This document shows, in pieces, positions 17,805 through 25,575 of a DNA stretch of 33,597 nt. The stretch lies in assembly GCA_903921365.1 (NCBI GenBank), contig CAIXPS010000434.1:1-33597 (forward strand). The letters run 5' to 3'. The stretch comes from an uncultured bacterium. Lineage in GTDB: Bacteria; Chloroflexota; Anaerolineae; J036; Brachytrichaceae. Every line of letters begins with the position of its first letter. The first letter of the stretch is position 1. Position numbers and translations under genes: made by a program. Under the pieces are notes generated by a model. It did not search any database. It was not told the origin of the DNA and saw only the letters and a program-made list of their open reading frames with translations.

Positions 17805-19568
17805 TCAACCCAACAGTGCCTTATCCAGGAACTCGACCCCGTGAGTATTCTTAGATAGTTCCCCTTGCTTCCCAAGTTCGAGCACGATCAGCTCATTCCG
17901 TCCGCGCTGCAGCTTGGGCGCCGGCACGTACAGCGTGTGCTGCGGCCCTTTCTCCTCCCAGTGCCAGCCAAGGTTAAACCCGTTGATCCATGCCAGTCCG
18001 CGCGTCCAGCCGGGCAGCGCGAGCCAGGTATCCGCCGGATCATCGACCTCGAAGAAGCCACGGTGAAACGCTGGCCCGTCCACTGCGCCACCATAGCACA
18101 GCCTGCTCAGGTTGGTGAGCGGCAGCGGGTAAATCGTCCAGTCATACAGGAACTGGTTCGCCAGTCGCACACCCTCGGTGATGCCTTTGCGGTCGTGCAA
18201 CTGCGGGCCGTAGTTCACGCGCCCCATGCACTCGACCAGGATGTCGATCTGATGTGCGCCCGGCCCGAACGCGAGCGGCAGAGATCGAGCCTCTACAGGC
18301 ATGTTGCGGTCGATCAAGCCCTGATAGACGCCATCGACAAATATTTGTGCGCGGTCATGCGCGTCCTGCAACACGAGCGGCTGTTGCTCGTGCGGCCCCT
18401 GTAGCATCGCACGATACAGGATCAGCCCGGTGTTTTGCCCAAGCGTCTCCATGGGGACGGGCGCGGGGCGATGCACCGGACGCGCCAGCCGACCGAGGTT
18501 GGCGAGCAATGGCGCGCTCTCCAATAGCTCCACCTTGCCATAGGCGCGCTTAAGCACAGGCGGAAACGACGGCAGCGCGGGAACGGCTTCGTACTTTGCG
18601 ATCACCTCGCGACAGACGTAGTATTTCGGCGTCGGGTCGCCGGCTTCATCGAGCAACGCATCGTAATCGTAACTGGTGACGTCAGGCTGGTACTCCGTCG
18701 CGGTGTGGTTCGCGCCGGACATGAAGCCAAAGTTTGTTCCGCCATGGAACATATAGAAGTTGACCGACGCGCCGGCAGCGAGCATCGTGTCGAGGTCGCG
18801 CGCCACATCATCAACGGGACGGGTATGGTGATGTTCGCCCCAGTGATCAAACCAGCCGCACCAGAACTCGCCGCACATCAACGGCCCATTGGGCTGGTAT
18901 TCGCGCAACTTGGCAAACGCCTCGGTCGGGTGATTGTCGAAGTTGACGACCTTGAAGATGTCGGGCAGCGTGCCGCCCTGCAACATGCTGTCGGTCGGGC
19001 CGTCGGAGGTGAACAACAGGCAGTCAATCCCGCGTTTGCCCATGCCATCGGCCAGATGGCGCAGGTAGGTCTTGTCGTCGCCATAGCTGCCGTACTCGTT
19101 CTCGACCTGCATCGCCACAATCGGCCCGCCGCGCGCCGCCTGCAAGGGTTCGAGCCGCGGCAACAGTGCATCGAAGAAACGATCCACTGCTTTCAGATAT
19201 GGGGCATACGAGCAACGCAACTGCATCATGGGGTCGCGCAATAGCCATGCAGGCAGCCCGCCCAGTTCCCACTCGGAGCAGATGTACGGGCCGGGGCGGA
19301 CGATGGCGTTCAGCCCAAGCTCCGCGGCGATTTCGAGGTAGCGCGCGAGGTCGAGTTGGCCGGTAAAGTCGAACTGTCCTGGGCGAGGCTCGTGCAGGTT
19401 CCACGCCACGTAGGTCTCGACCGTGTTCAATCCCATCGCCTTGAGTTTGGTCAGGCGGTCGCGCCAATAGGTTGGCATGATGCGGAAATAGTGCATCGCG
19501 CCGGCCAGAATCCGCGCCGGGACGCCGTTCTGGATGAAGTGATCGCCGAGGATGGTTATTGGTTGCAT
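17805..19568 (-). CDS. GH35 beta-galactosidase
   Basis: 587 residues. The TIM barrel starts at once (LAGAMHYFRIMPTYWRDRL) and carries the GH35 signature GGPIVAMQVENEYGSYGDD with acid/base Glu158. The nucleophile Glu234 is in MCGEFWCGWFDHWG. NFYMFHGGTNFGFMSGAN is also typical. The C-terminal jelly-roll domains end in LAWINGFNLGWHWEEKGPQ. GH35 enzymes release terminal beta-galactose with retention. There is no signal peptide, so it acts on imported oligosaccharides in the cytoplasm. Length is normal for the family. ATG at 19568. A 117-bp gap separates it from the GH36 gene; it shows no promoter or terminator I can support. Confidence 0.93.
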   Translation of the reverse strand: MQPITILGDHFIQNGVPARILAGAMHYFRIMPTYWRDRLTKLKAMGLNTVETYVAWNLHEPRPGQFDFTGQLDLARYLEIAAELGLNAIVRPGPYICSEWELGGLPAWLLRDPMMQLRCSYAPYLKAVDRFFDALLPRLEPLQAARGGPIVAMQVENEYGSYGDDKTYLRHLADGMGKRGIDCLLFTSDGPTDSMLQGGTLPDIFKVVNFDNHPTEAFAKLREYQPNGPLMCGEFWCGWFDHWGEHHHTRPVDDVARDLDTMLAAGASVNFYMFHGGTNFGFMSGANHTATEYQPDVTSYDYDALLDEAGDPTPKYYVCREVIAKYEAVPALPSFPPVLKRAYGKVELLESAPLLANLGRLARPVHRPAPVPMETLGQNTGLILYRAMLQGPHEQQPLVLQDAHDRAQIFVDGVYQGLIDRNMPVEARSLPLAFGPGAHQIDILVECMGRVNYGPQLHDRKGITEGVRLANQFLYDWTIYPLPLTNLSRLCYGGAVDGPAFHRGFFEVDDPADTWLALPGWTRGLAWINGFNLGWHWEEKGPQHTLYVPAPKLQRGRNELIVLELGKQGELSKNTHGVEFLDKALLG

Positions 19569-19685
19569 GGGATTGTCATTCGAGCAGTAGCCTGATGGCT
19601 TATAAGGAACTGTTTGTTCATCACGGGCCGATTATCCATCGCTGCGCTATTGGATGCAACACGCAGGCGCGTGATGACGCCGCTC

Positions 19686-21899
19686 TCACGCTACCGGCTT
19701 CACCACAACCACCGTCGCAGCAGAATTGCGCGTCCCGTTCGCAGCAGGGATGCCGGCATCGAAACCCGTCGTCATCAGTTCCGCGCCGGAAACCACAACA
19801 GGCGCGGCGTCGACGATCAACGCGCGTTGCACGAGGTACGACCCGGTGGGATTGAGGTCGCGCAGCATCCAGCGGGGCGCGCCCGATGTCACGCCCAGAC
19901 GATAGACGAACACAAGGCTGGTCGATTCAGTGGGCGACTGCAATTGCATCGCAACCCAGCCAGTGCGGTGGGTCAATGGTTCGGGCGGGGTCAGCAGATG
20001 CGCGATCGAACCGGTGATGAACTCGCGCCACTGCTTGTAGAACGCGATGTGCTCGCGCACTAAGGCTTGCACCGCTGCTGGCAAGCCAGCCAGGTCGCCG
20101 CTGAATCCCAGCATGCCAGGCATGGCGGCCAGGAGCGCGTAGGCCGGATCGACTGTTTCGGAGGGTTCCCACAAGGCGCCCTGTGGTGTGAGAATCGTGG
20201 CGGGGGAATCGGCGACGGATAAGCCATAACGCGGGAGAGCCTGACCGGCCGAACGGAGCACTGCCCAACGGGTGAGTCGGCCCGGTGGCAGGCGCAGCCA
20301 CGCGCCCTGCGCAATGCGGATGACGTCGGTGGGGTTGACCGTGTCGCTCAGGAAGTGGCCGTCCACGTGCGTCAGCGTCGCGAGGTCGCCGCGCATCGCG
20401 CCGCTGGAGCAGCCCTCGAAGAACGCGCGCGGATAGGTTGCGCGAATATCATCGAGCATGCAGTGCCAGGCGGATGTGTAGTCGGCCAGTTCGGCGCAGG
20501 CGCTTGCCGTGTCGGCATCGAGCGTGAAGTTAAAGTCGAGTTTCATCCACGCCAGATCGTAGGTCTCGACGAGGCGCGCGATCTCACTGCGCAGGTACTG
20601 ATACGCCGCGGGTTGCAGCAGGTCAATGCGCGCCGAGACGCCAGTGGAGATGAACCATTCCGGGTGTTCCGTTCGAATCGGCGCCTCTGGGCCGAAGCGT
20701 TCGGGCTCCATCCAGATGCCAAAGCCCAACCCCGCTGCGCGCACTTCGGCGGCGAAGTCGCGCATGCGGCCGCAGAACGCGGCCTCGGTTTTCTCGCGCC
20801 AGTCGCCGGCCTGCGCAAACCAGTTTGGGCCGCCCGCGCCATACCAGCCGGCATCGATGACAAACACCTCGCAACCCGTTTCACGGGCGGCCGCGAGTTG
20901 GGCGCGCAGGCGCGAGAGTTCAAGGATGTCGAACTGCTCGAACCAGGTGTTGTACACAATCGGGGCAAATGGCTTCGCGCCCGTGAAGTGATGCGCCAGC
21001 AGGTACCGGTGCAATGCGGGCGCGCCGAGGTGCGGCTCGCCCTGCGGCAGCGGTTGGAACAGTATCTCGGGCAGTGCAAACGTCTCACCGGGTTGCAGGA
21101 CACGCTGCAGGTTCTCATCGGCCAGGCCGAGTTCGATGACTGGACACGGCATCTCGCCGCCTTCGGCCACCGGGTTGACCCGGATCGTCCAGTTGCCGCG
21201 CGGGAGAATGTGAACGGCCAGCCCGTGATCGGCGTGAAGCGGGCGCAACACCAGATACGGGGTTGCGTCCTCCGTCGTGCGTCCCCAGGCGTGCCGCAGC
21301 GTCAGCCCCTGAACTAAAGGTTGCCATGCGCCCTGGTTCTCGTGGCTCCAGCGGCTGCGCTGGGTGTAGCACTCATACTGGCCGCGCGACAACGCCAACC
21401 GCGCCAGACAACGCGAGAGCGTCACGGGAGATGACGCGGTGTTCTCAATTGTGTCGCGCCGGCTGATAATTCCAGTTGTGGCATTGGAATGGGGCAGACG
21501 CGGGGATGTGTCCCTACCGTCGTCGGATTGGGGCAGACGCAAGGCCGTGCCCCTACCGTTGTTGGGTTGGGGCAGACGCAAGGCCGTGCCCCTACCGTCG
21601 TCGGCCTGCCAGGTGGTTGTGAGGCGTAGCCCGCTCGCGCCGATGCGCCACCGGCAGGTCAGCGCGGCCGGCGCTTCGTCGATTGACTCCAGCACAAGGT
21701 CTGCGCCTTCGTAGCGCCGCCCATCCGCCTGAATCAGCGCCACACCGAGCGTCCGGGGCTGCGACCCTGCATCCGTCAAGTCGGTAGTTGTGACGCCGCA
21801 CATGCGCGTGAACCACACACGCCCATCCTGGCGCACATACTGCGTGCTCGCGCGGGGCTTGTCAACTAACATCGTTGTCGTTGTCGCTGTAGCGGTCAT
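19686..21899 (-). CDS. GH36 alpha-galactosidase with an in-frame repeat insertion
   Basis: About 737 residues. The GH36 barrel has FVIDAGWYGAGGPNW, GFGIWMEPERFGPEAP, the nucleophile Asp455 in WMKLDFN and the acid/base Asp519 in HFLSDTVNPTD. It hydrolyses alpha-galactosides such as raffinose-type or galactomannan side chains, in the cytoplasm. I place the start at the ATG at 21899, since GAGG lies 6 nt before it; the ATG at 21905 would overlap that site. Within the N-terminal beta-supersandwich, residues about 100-138 are three 13-residue repeats (DDGRGTALRLPQ) encoded by a 39-bp tandem DNA repeat, apparently an insertion in a surface loop between two normal strands (TTTWQAD and GIISRRD). The active site is not touched. 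Confidence 0.9.
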   Translation of the reverse strand: MTATATTTTMLVDKPRASTQYVRQDGRVWFTRMCGVTTTDLTDAGSQPRTLGVALIQADGRRYEGADLVLESIDEAPAALTCRWRIGASGLRLTTTWQADDGRGTALRLPQPNNGRGTALRLPQSDDGRDTSPRLPHSNATTGIISRRDTIENTASSPVTLSRCLARLALSRGQYECYTQRSRWSHENQGAWQPLVQGLTLRHAWGRTTEDATPYLVLRPLHADHGLAVHILPRGNWTIRVNPVAEGGEMPCPVIELGLADENLQRVLQPGETFALPEILFQPLPQGEPHLGAPALHRYLLAHHFTGAKPFAPIVYNTWFEQFDILELSRLRAQLAAARETGCEVFVIDAGWYGAGGPNWFAQAGDWREKTEAAFCGRMRDFAAEVRAAGLGFGIWMEPERFGPEAPIRTEHPEWFISTGVSARIDLLQPAAYQYLRSEIARLVETYDLAWMKLDFNFTLDADTASACAELADYTSAWHCMLDDIRATYPRAFFEGCSSGAMRGDLATLTHVDGHFLSDTVNPTDVIRIAQGAWLRLPPGRLTRWAVLRSAGQALPRYGLSVADSPATILTPQGALWEPSETVDPAYALLAAMPGMLGFSGDLAGLPAAVQALVREHIAFYKQWREFITGSIAHLLTPPEPLTHRTGWVAMQLQSPTESTSLVFVYRLGVTSGAPRWMLRDLNPTGSYLVQRALIVDAAPVVVSGAELMTTGFDAGIPAANGTRNSAATVVVVKPVA
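21491..21607. repeat. 39-bp tandem repeat, three units, in frame within GH36
   Basis: GGGGCAGACG recurs at 21491, 21530 and 21569, exactly 39 bp apart, each unit continuing to a CCCTACCGT string. The second and third units are nearly identical and the first has diverged. A GGGGCA and TGCCCC pair in each unit makes it partly palindromic. It resembles dispersed intergenic repeats of the GTAGGGGCACGGC type. Confidence 0.8.
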
Positions 21900-21941
21900 G
21901 TTCATCCTCACTTAATTTCACCCAGTCTCACTCAATGTTTG

Positions 21942-21960
21942 CCGGCAGTTGCACTGCCGG
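21942..21960. other. GC hairpin between URO-D and GH36 genes
   Basis: CCGGCAGT, TGC, ACTGCCGG is a perfect 8-bp stem with a 3-nt loop in the 74-bp gap. No T-run follows on the minus strand, so it is more likely an mRNA-processing or stabilising hairpin than a full terminator. Confidence 0.35.
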
Positions 21961-21973
21961 TGTGAATAACGGG

Positions 21974-23128
21974 TCATTTTGAGAAGGCGGGCACATCCCA
22001 GCCCCAGTTCATCCGTTTTGCGTATTCCGTCGCGATTGGCCGCAGCGCCTGGCATAGCGCCTCCGGCTCATCGCCGGGGGCGACCGTGATCACCGGCACG
22101 ACGATCACATCCGGCGCCATCAGATCCATAACCTCGCGGTACCAGTCCACCGGCGATCTGCCCCCGTCAAAGAACAGGTAGATGAACGCCCGCCGGCGCA
22201 ACGATTTCTTGAACTTTGGCAAATCGGCGTGGCTGTAAGTATCAGAAAGGTCGAGGCTGCGCGGTGAGAGCGGGTGCGCCACATATGCGGCGTGACATGG
22301 GTTCGGGCCGCAGTTATGCAAGCCTCCTGCGCCAAATTCCGCGAAGATGCGGGCATGATACGGCGCGGAGAACTTGGCGTAGATGTCGGGGCCGAATCCC
22401 GCCGACACGTCGTCGCTCACATGCCCCTTGCAGCCTTCCGGGAACCACACGTCCTCGTAATCCGTAGTCGTGATGTTGGCCTCGCCGCCGGCCGCCGCGA
22501 TGCCGGCGCGAATCGTCGCCGCATACAGCGTCTGGATTTTACCGAGCAGCGTGTGCAGTGCATCCGGTTGCTCGTAGAACGCCAGCATCAACTCGGTCAT
22601 GCCAAGCAGGTCGGCGGCCACGTTGACGCCGCCGGCTGCATCAAGCAGCGACACGGGGATAAGACCCTCACCCGCTTCGGCAAACAGGCGGATTCGACGC
22701 AACCCCTCGGGCAACCAACCGTCGCGCGCAGGATCAGGGGACTGCAGAAGCGCAACCTGTTCGGGCAGATTTTCGAGCGCCAGGACGCGATTACGAATAC
22801 CGGGCGTTTGATCGGTGCTATCACCCCAGTAGTACTCTGCGCCGAAGGCACTGGCGAGGCACGAACATCCCACGTCCGGGCGCATTGCCGGGATGCAGTC
22901 GCTGGAAGGGGCGCGCGCCCACGTCGCCAACGCGTTCGCGAGCGCGGCGCTCAATTGCTTGTCGCCATCCTGAAACTGCTCGCGCAGGCTATACGATGAA
23001 GGCACGGACACCCGCGCGTCGACCGGGATGCGCTCAAGGCGTTCACCCGCGAATAAGCGGCGATAAACATCCTTGCGGCGCGCGAGTTCGTCGCTAACCC
23101 AGTGCGAATGAGTGATTGGAAGCGCCAT
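21974..23128 (-). CDS. uroporphyrinogen decarboxylase-like (URO-D superfamily) protein
   Basis: 384 residues with the URO-D/MtaA-type TIM barrel. SLLDAAGGVNVAADLLGMTELMLAFYEQPD, split over two helices, is a typical central part. YEDVWFPEGCKG and GGLHNCGPNPCHAAY follow, the latter matching the HxCG zinc-site region of corrinoid methyltransferases. SLDLSDTYSHADLPKFKK and APDVIVVPVIT end the barrel. The tetrapyrrole decarboxylase is unlikely because the context is glycan breakdown; proteins of this COG0407-like group often transfer methyl groups. Here it might remove methyl ethers from sugars, but no corrinoid protein gene is in the window. ATG at 23128 with no strong Shine-Dalgarno; 17 bp after the sialidase-like gene. 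Confidence 0.75.
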   Translation of the reverse strand: MALPITHSHWVSDELARRKDVYRRLFAGERLERIPVDARVSVPSSYSLREQFQDGDKQLSAALANALATWARAPSSDCIPAMRPDVGCSCLASAFGAEYYWGDSTDQTPGIRNRVLALENLPEQVALLQSPDPARDGWLPEGLRRIRLFAEAGEGLIPVSLLDAAGGVNVAADLLGMTELMLAFYEQPDALHTLLGKIQTLYAATIRAGIAAAGGEANITTTDYEDVWFPEGCKGHVSDDVSAGFGPDIYAKFSAPYHARIFAEFGAGGLHNCGPNPCHAAYVAHPLSPRSLDLSDTYSHADLPKFKKSLRRRAFIYLFFDGGRSPVDWYREVMDLMAPDVIVVPVITVAPGDEPEALCQALRPIATEYAKRMNWGWDVPAFSK

Positions 23129-23145
23129 GGTGGTTCAAGATGTTT

Positions 23146-24315
23146 TCAGGATGTCAGACTTCTCCGAGAAGTCTGACATCTCATCACCCATACGCTCTTC
23201 GACTCATCCAGGTCGTCATCCGGGATTGGATTCCAGCCATAACCAACCCGGTCATAGATCACGAGCAGCGTGCATTCGTCCAGAGCCATGAGTTCGGTGT
23301 AGCACGACGAGTAGCCGGTTATACCAGCCTTGCGCATGTTCTCCGCCGTTCCCCACGCCGTGCGCGAATCCGGCGTGATGCGGTCGCGCGGTGCGCAAGC
23401 GGCGTTATGCGCTGCGATGATATCAATCTCCTGCCAGGCGGCCCCGACACGGTCGGTGTTAAACCACACGCTGATGCCCGGACGTCCGCCCGACAGCGCC
23501 ACGATGCCGTCATGCAATACGGCCAGGCTCGGCTCGACCGACCCGGGGCCTGCGATGTTGGTGGGCTTCGTCCAAGTGCGCCCATCGTCAGCGCTGAACG
23601 TCTGTCCATACGAGACGAACGATGCCAGCCGGAACACGCACATCAGGCGGCCATCCGCCAGCCGGCACAGCGCTGATTCGCACGGCCCTTCCCCGCCGGC
23701 TAGATCGCACTCGGGGCCGGCGATGATCGCGCGCACCTGCCAGCGATACCCATCGGCCGATTCAGCCAGCACGAGCGAATAGCGCGAGTCGCCCTCGAAT
23801 GTCCCGTACAGCGTGCCGAGATAGATGCCATCAATGCTGCGCGCCACTTGCCCGTTGAACACAAATCCCGTAATGCCAGCATCGGGCAGCGGCGACTTGG
23901 TGGGCTTCGACCAACCGCTCACCTCAACGCCGGAAGCGCGCATGTCCAGCACCCCTTGTGGCGACAAGACATTGCACGGCGCGCCGATGGCGTGCGACGC
24001 GCGCTCACGCAGGTAATAGGGCAGGATCACAACGCTGCCATCCGATTGAATCAGGTGAGCCAACCCGCCATCGCCGATCACGCGAGCTTCTTCCCATGTA
24101 AGACCACTATCGCGCGAGCGAGACAGGTAGTTCACTGAGTTCGAAGCGTGGATATCCGCATACGCCGACATCACCGCCCATAGCACGCCGTTGGGTTGAC
24201 GGATCAGTGAGGGGAACCAACAGAACCAGCGGCTGCGCTTGACAAGGACCGGCTCCGAGACCGTCACATCCAGACCGTCTATCGACACAACCGAGTGTGT
24301 TTTCCATTCTGGCAT
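23146..24315 (-). CDS. sialidase-like (BNR/Asp-box) beta-propeller protein
   Basis: 389 residues from the ATG at 24315, 7 nt after the stop of the decarboxylase gene. Asp boxes are seen at about 67-74 (SRDSGLTW) and 241-248 (SADDGRTW), with a degenerate one at 186-192 (SADGYRW). This is the six-bladed propeller of exo-sialidases and of other BNR proteins. The catalytic arginine triad cannot be assigned by eye, so activity on sialic acid is unproven. No signal peptide. The last residues (CQTSRRSLTS) and the stop region are encoded by a dispersed palindromic repeat, so the native C-terminus was replaced or extended. Confidence 0.75.
   Translation of the reverse strand: MPEWKTHSVVSIDGLDVTVSEPVLVKRSRWFCWFPSLIRQPNGVLWAVMSAYADIHASNSVNYLSRSRDSGLTWEEARVIGDGGLAHLIQSDGSVVILPYYLRERASHAIGAPCNVLSPQGVLDMRASGVEVSGWSKPTKSPLPDAGITGFVFNGQVARSIDGIYLGTLYGTFEGDSRYSLVLAESADGYRWQVRAIIAGPECDLAGGEGPCESALCRLADGRLMCVFRLASFVSYGQTFSADDGRTWTKPTNIAGPGSVEPSLAVLHDGIVALSGGRPGISVWFNTDRVGAAWQEIDIIAAHNAACAPRDRITPDSRTAWGTAENMRKAGITGYSSCYTELMALDECTLLVIYDRVGYGWNPIPDDDLDESKSVWVMRCQTSRRSLTS
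23150..23180. repeat. GATGTC...GACATC palindrome, copy 1
   Basis: A perfect inverted repeat, arms GATGTCAGACTTCTC and its complement, with one central base. It overlaps the 3' end of the sialidase-like gene. The same core recurs at 28401-28443. Confidence 0.9.
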
Positions 24316-24322
24316 GGTGTGT

Positions 24323-25318
24323 TTACGAATGTGGAATGACGCACGCAGGCCCGCCCACGCCGCTTTCAATAACATCGGTCACGCCTTCAATCTGGCGCAC
24401 GGCCTGTTTTACCTGTTTGACCGCATGCGCTTCGCAGATACAGTGAACGTTCGGCCCGGCATCGATCGTGAAGGCTACCGGCACACCGCTGTCGCGCAGA
24501 TCGCGCACGGCGTCGATCACGCTGAGCGTGGCGGGCACCCAGTAAATCACCGACGGCTGCGAGGTCATGATGACGCTGTGCATCATCAGCGCATCCTGCT
24601 CGATCACCTCGGCCAGCAGGGGAAAATCACAATTGGCGATGGCCTGTTCGCACAGGCTGAGCCGGCGCGGCGCATCGGCCAGGCGGGCCGCCTGAAAGGG
24701 CGAGCTGTCGGCCAGCGCATGTCCCTCGGTCGAGCCGACCGTTTTGTGCCGGCTTGCCACGATGGCGATGACGTCCATGAGCGGCCAGTGCGACTGTGTG
24801 GCAATACTGGTTGCATAGCCATCATGCCAGGCTACGAACCCGCCGGGGACGCTGCGGCAAGCCGAGCCGCTGCCCAGGCGCGCCAGGCTGGATAGTTCGG
24901 GCTCGCTCTTTTTCAGGCCGAGTGCGGCACACGCGGCGATAGTGAGCGCGGCAAATCCAGACGCCGACGACGCGATGCCCACTCCCATCGGGAATGTGTT
25001 GTTGGACATCACGCGCGCCTTCGATCGGCATTCGGACAAGCCGCGTCGCTCGCCGCAATCAATATCGGCGATGCGGTCAAGATGGTGCACCACGCGCTCA
25101 TACGCCTGCGCATTAACTTTGTGGCCGTCAATGGACACTTCATCGCGGGTAAGCAGCGGATCAAACTCCACCGTCGTCGTCGTGCGCAAGTCGCCAAGAT
25201 TGAACGAAAGCGAGTCATTGGAAGGCAGTCGTAACGACTGATCACGATTGCCCCAGTACTTGATCAGGGCAATATTTGGGAAAGCAATGGCTGTTGCCTT
25301 TCGCGTTTGCGTATTCAT
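24323..25318 (-). CDS. mvaD: mevalonate diphosphate (or monophosphate) decarboxylase
   Basis: 331 residues. It has the GHMP-kinase-like fold with AFPNIALIKYWGNRD (Lys20), the phosphate-binding PMGVGIASSASGFAAL (about 110-125), RLGSGSACRSVPGGFVAW with the substrate Arg155, and FTIDAGPNVH with the catalytic Asp286. The classical enzyme makes isopentenyl diphosphate from mevalonate 5-diphosphate using ATP. In Chloroflexota such as Roseiflexus a homologue instead decarboxylates mevalonate 5-phosphate, with isopentenyl phosphate kinase completing the path; I cannot tell which applies. ATG at 25318 with AGGTG close upstream. It is the first gene of the glycan array, an unexpected partner, and no other isoprenoid gene is in the window. 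Confidence 0.9.
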   Translation of the reverse strand: MNTQTRKATAIAFPNIALIKYWGNRDQSLRLPSNDSLSFNLGDLRTTTTVEFDPLLTRDEVSIDGHKVNAQAYERVVHHLDRIADIDCGERRGLSECRSKARVMSNNTFPMGVGIASSASGFAALTIAACAALGLKKSEPELSSLARLGSGSACRSVPGGFVAWHDGYATSIATQSHWPLMDVIAIVASRHKTVGSTEGHALADSSPFQAARLADAPRRLSLCEQAIANCDFPLLAEVIEQDALMMHSVIMTSQPSVIYWVPATLSVIDAVRDLRDSGVPVAFTIDAGPNVHCICEAHAVKQVKQAVRQIEGVTDVIESGVGGPACVIPHS

Positions 25319-25575
25319 AGGTCACCTGTCTTCATTGCCGTAACCCTGCATCAAAGCCGCTTCACATCATCATTCACGAAATTCACGAACGAATGGCGAA
25401 CAGATAGCGAACGGATCACGAGCTTACGACATTTCTCACGTCTCTAATGAGAGTGTACCACTGGCTGTATTTGGCGTGACGCGCGCGACGACGATGACGA
25501 CGAGAGTTGCGCGCAGTCTGGCATACAATCGCCATTGTAAAAATATTCACACTCAATGGAAGGCAGACAACACAG
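25319..25575. promoter_or_regulatory. divergent intergenic region mvaD / hyuA
   Basis: The 257 bp between these divergent genes must hold promoters for both the long minus-strand array and hyuA. A TACAAT at 25524-25529 is a candidate -10 for hyuA. CGAAC-type pentamers recur (25376-25412: ACGAAATTC, ACGAACGAA, GCGAACAG, GCGAACGG), which may be operator half-sites. No small ORF or RNA is convincing. Confidence 0.3.

Noticed and set aside
20355-21317. Long plus-strand open frame opposite GH36
   Set aside because: It is antisense to the catalytic core of the alpha-galactosidase and shows no recognisable motif.
21491-21607. Possible CRISPR-like array
   Set aside because: The 39-bp units are directly adjacent with no unique spacers and are in frame within a gene, so this is a tandem repeat.
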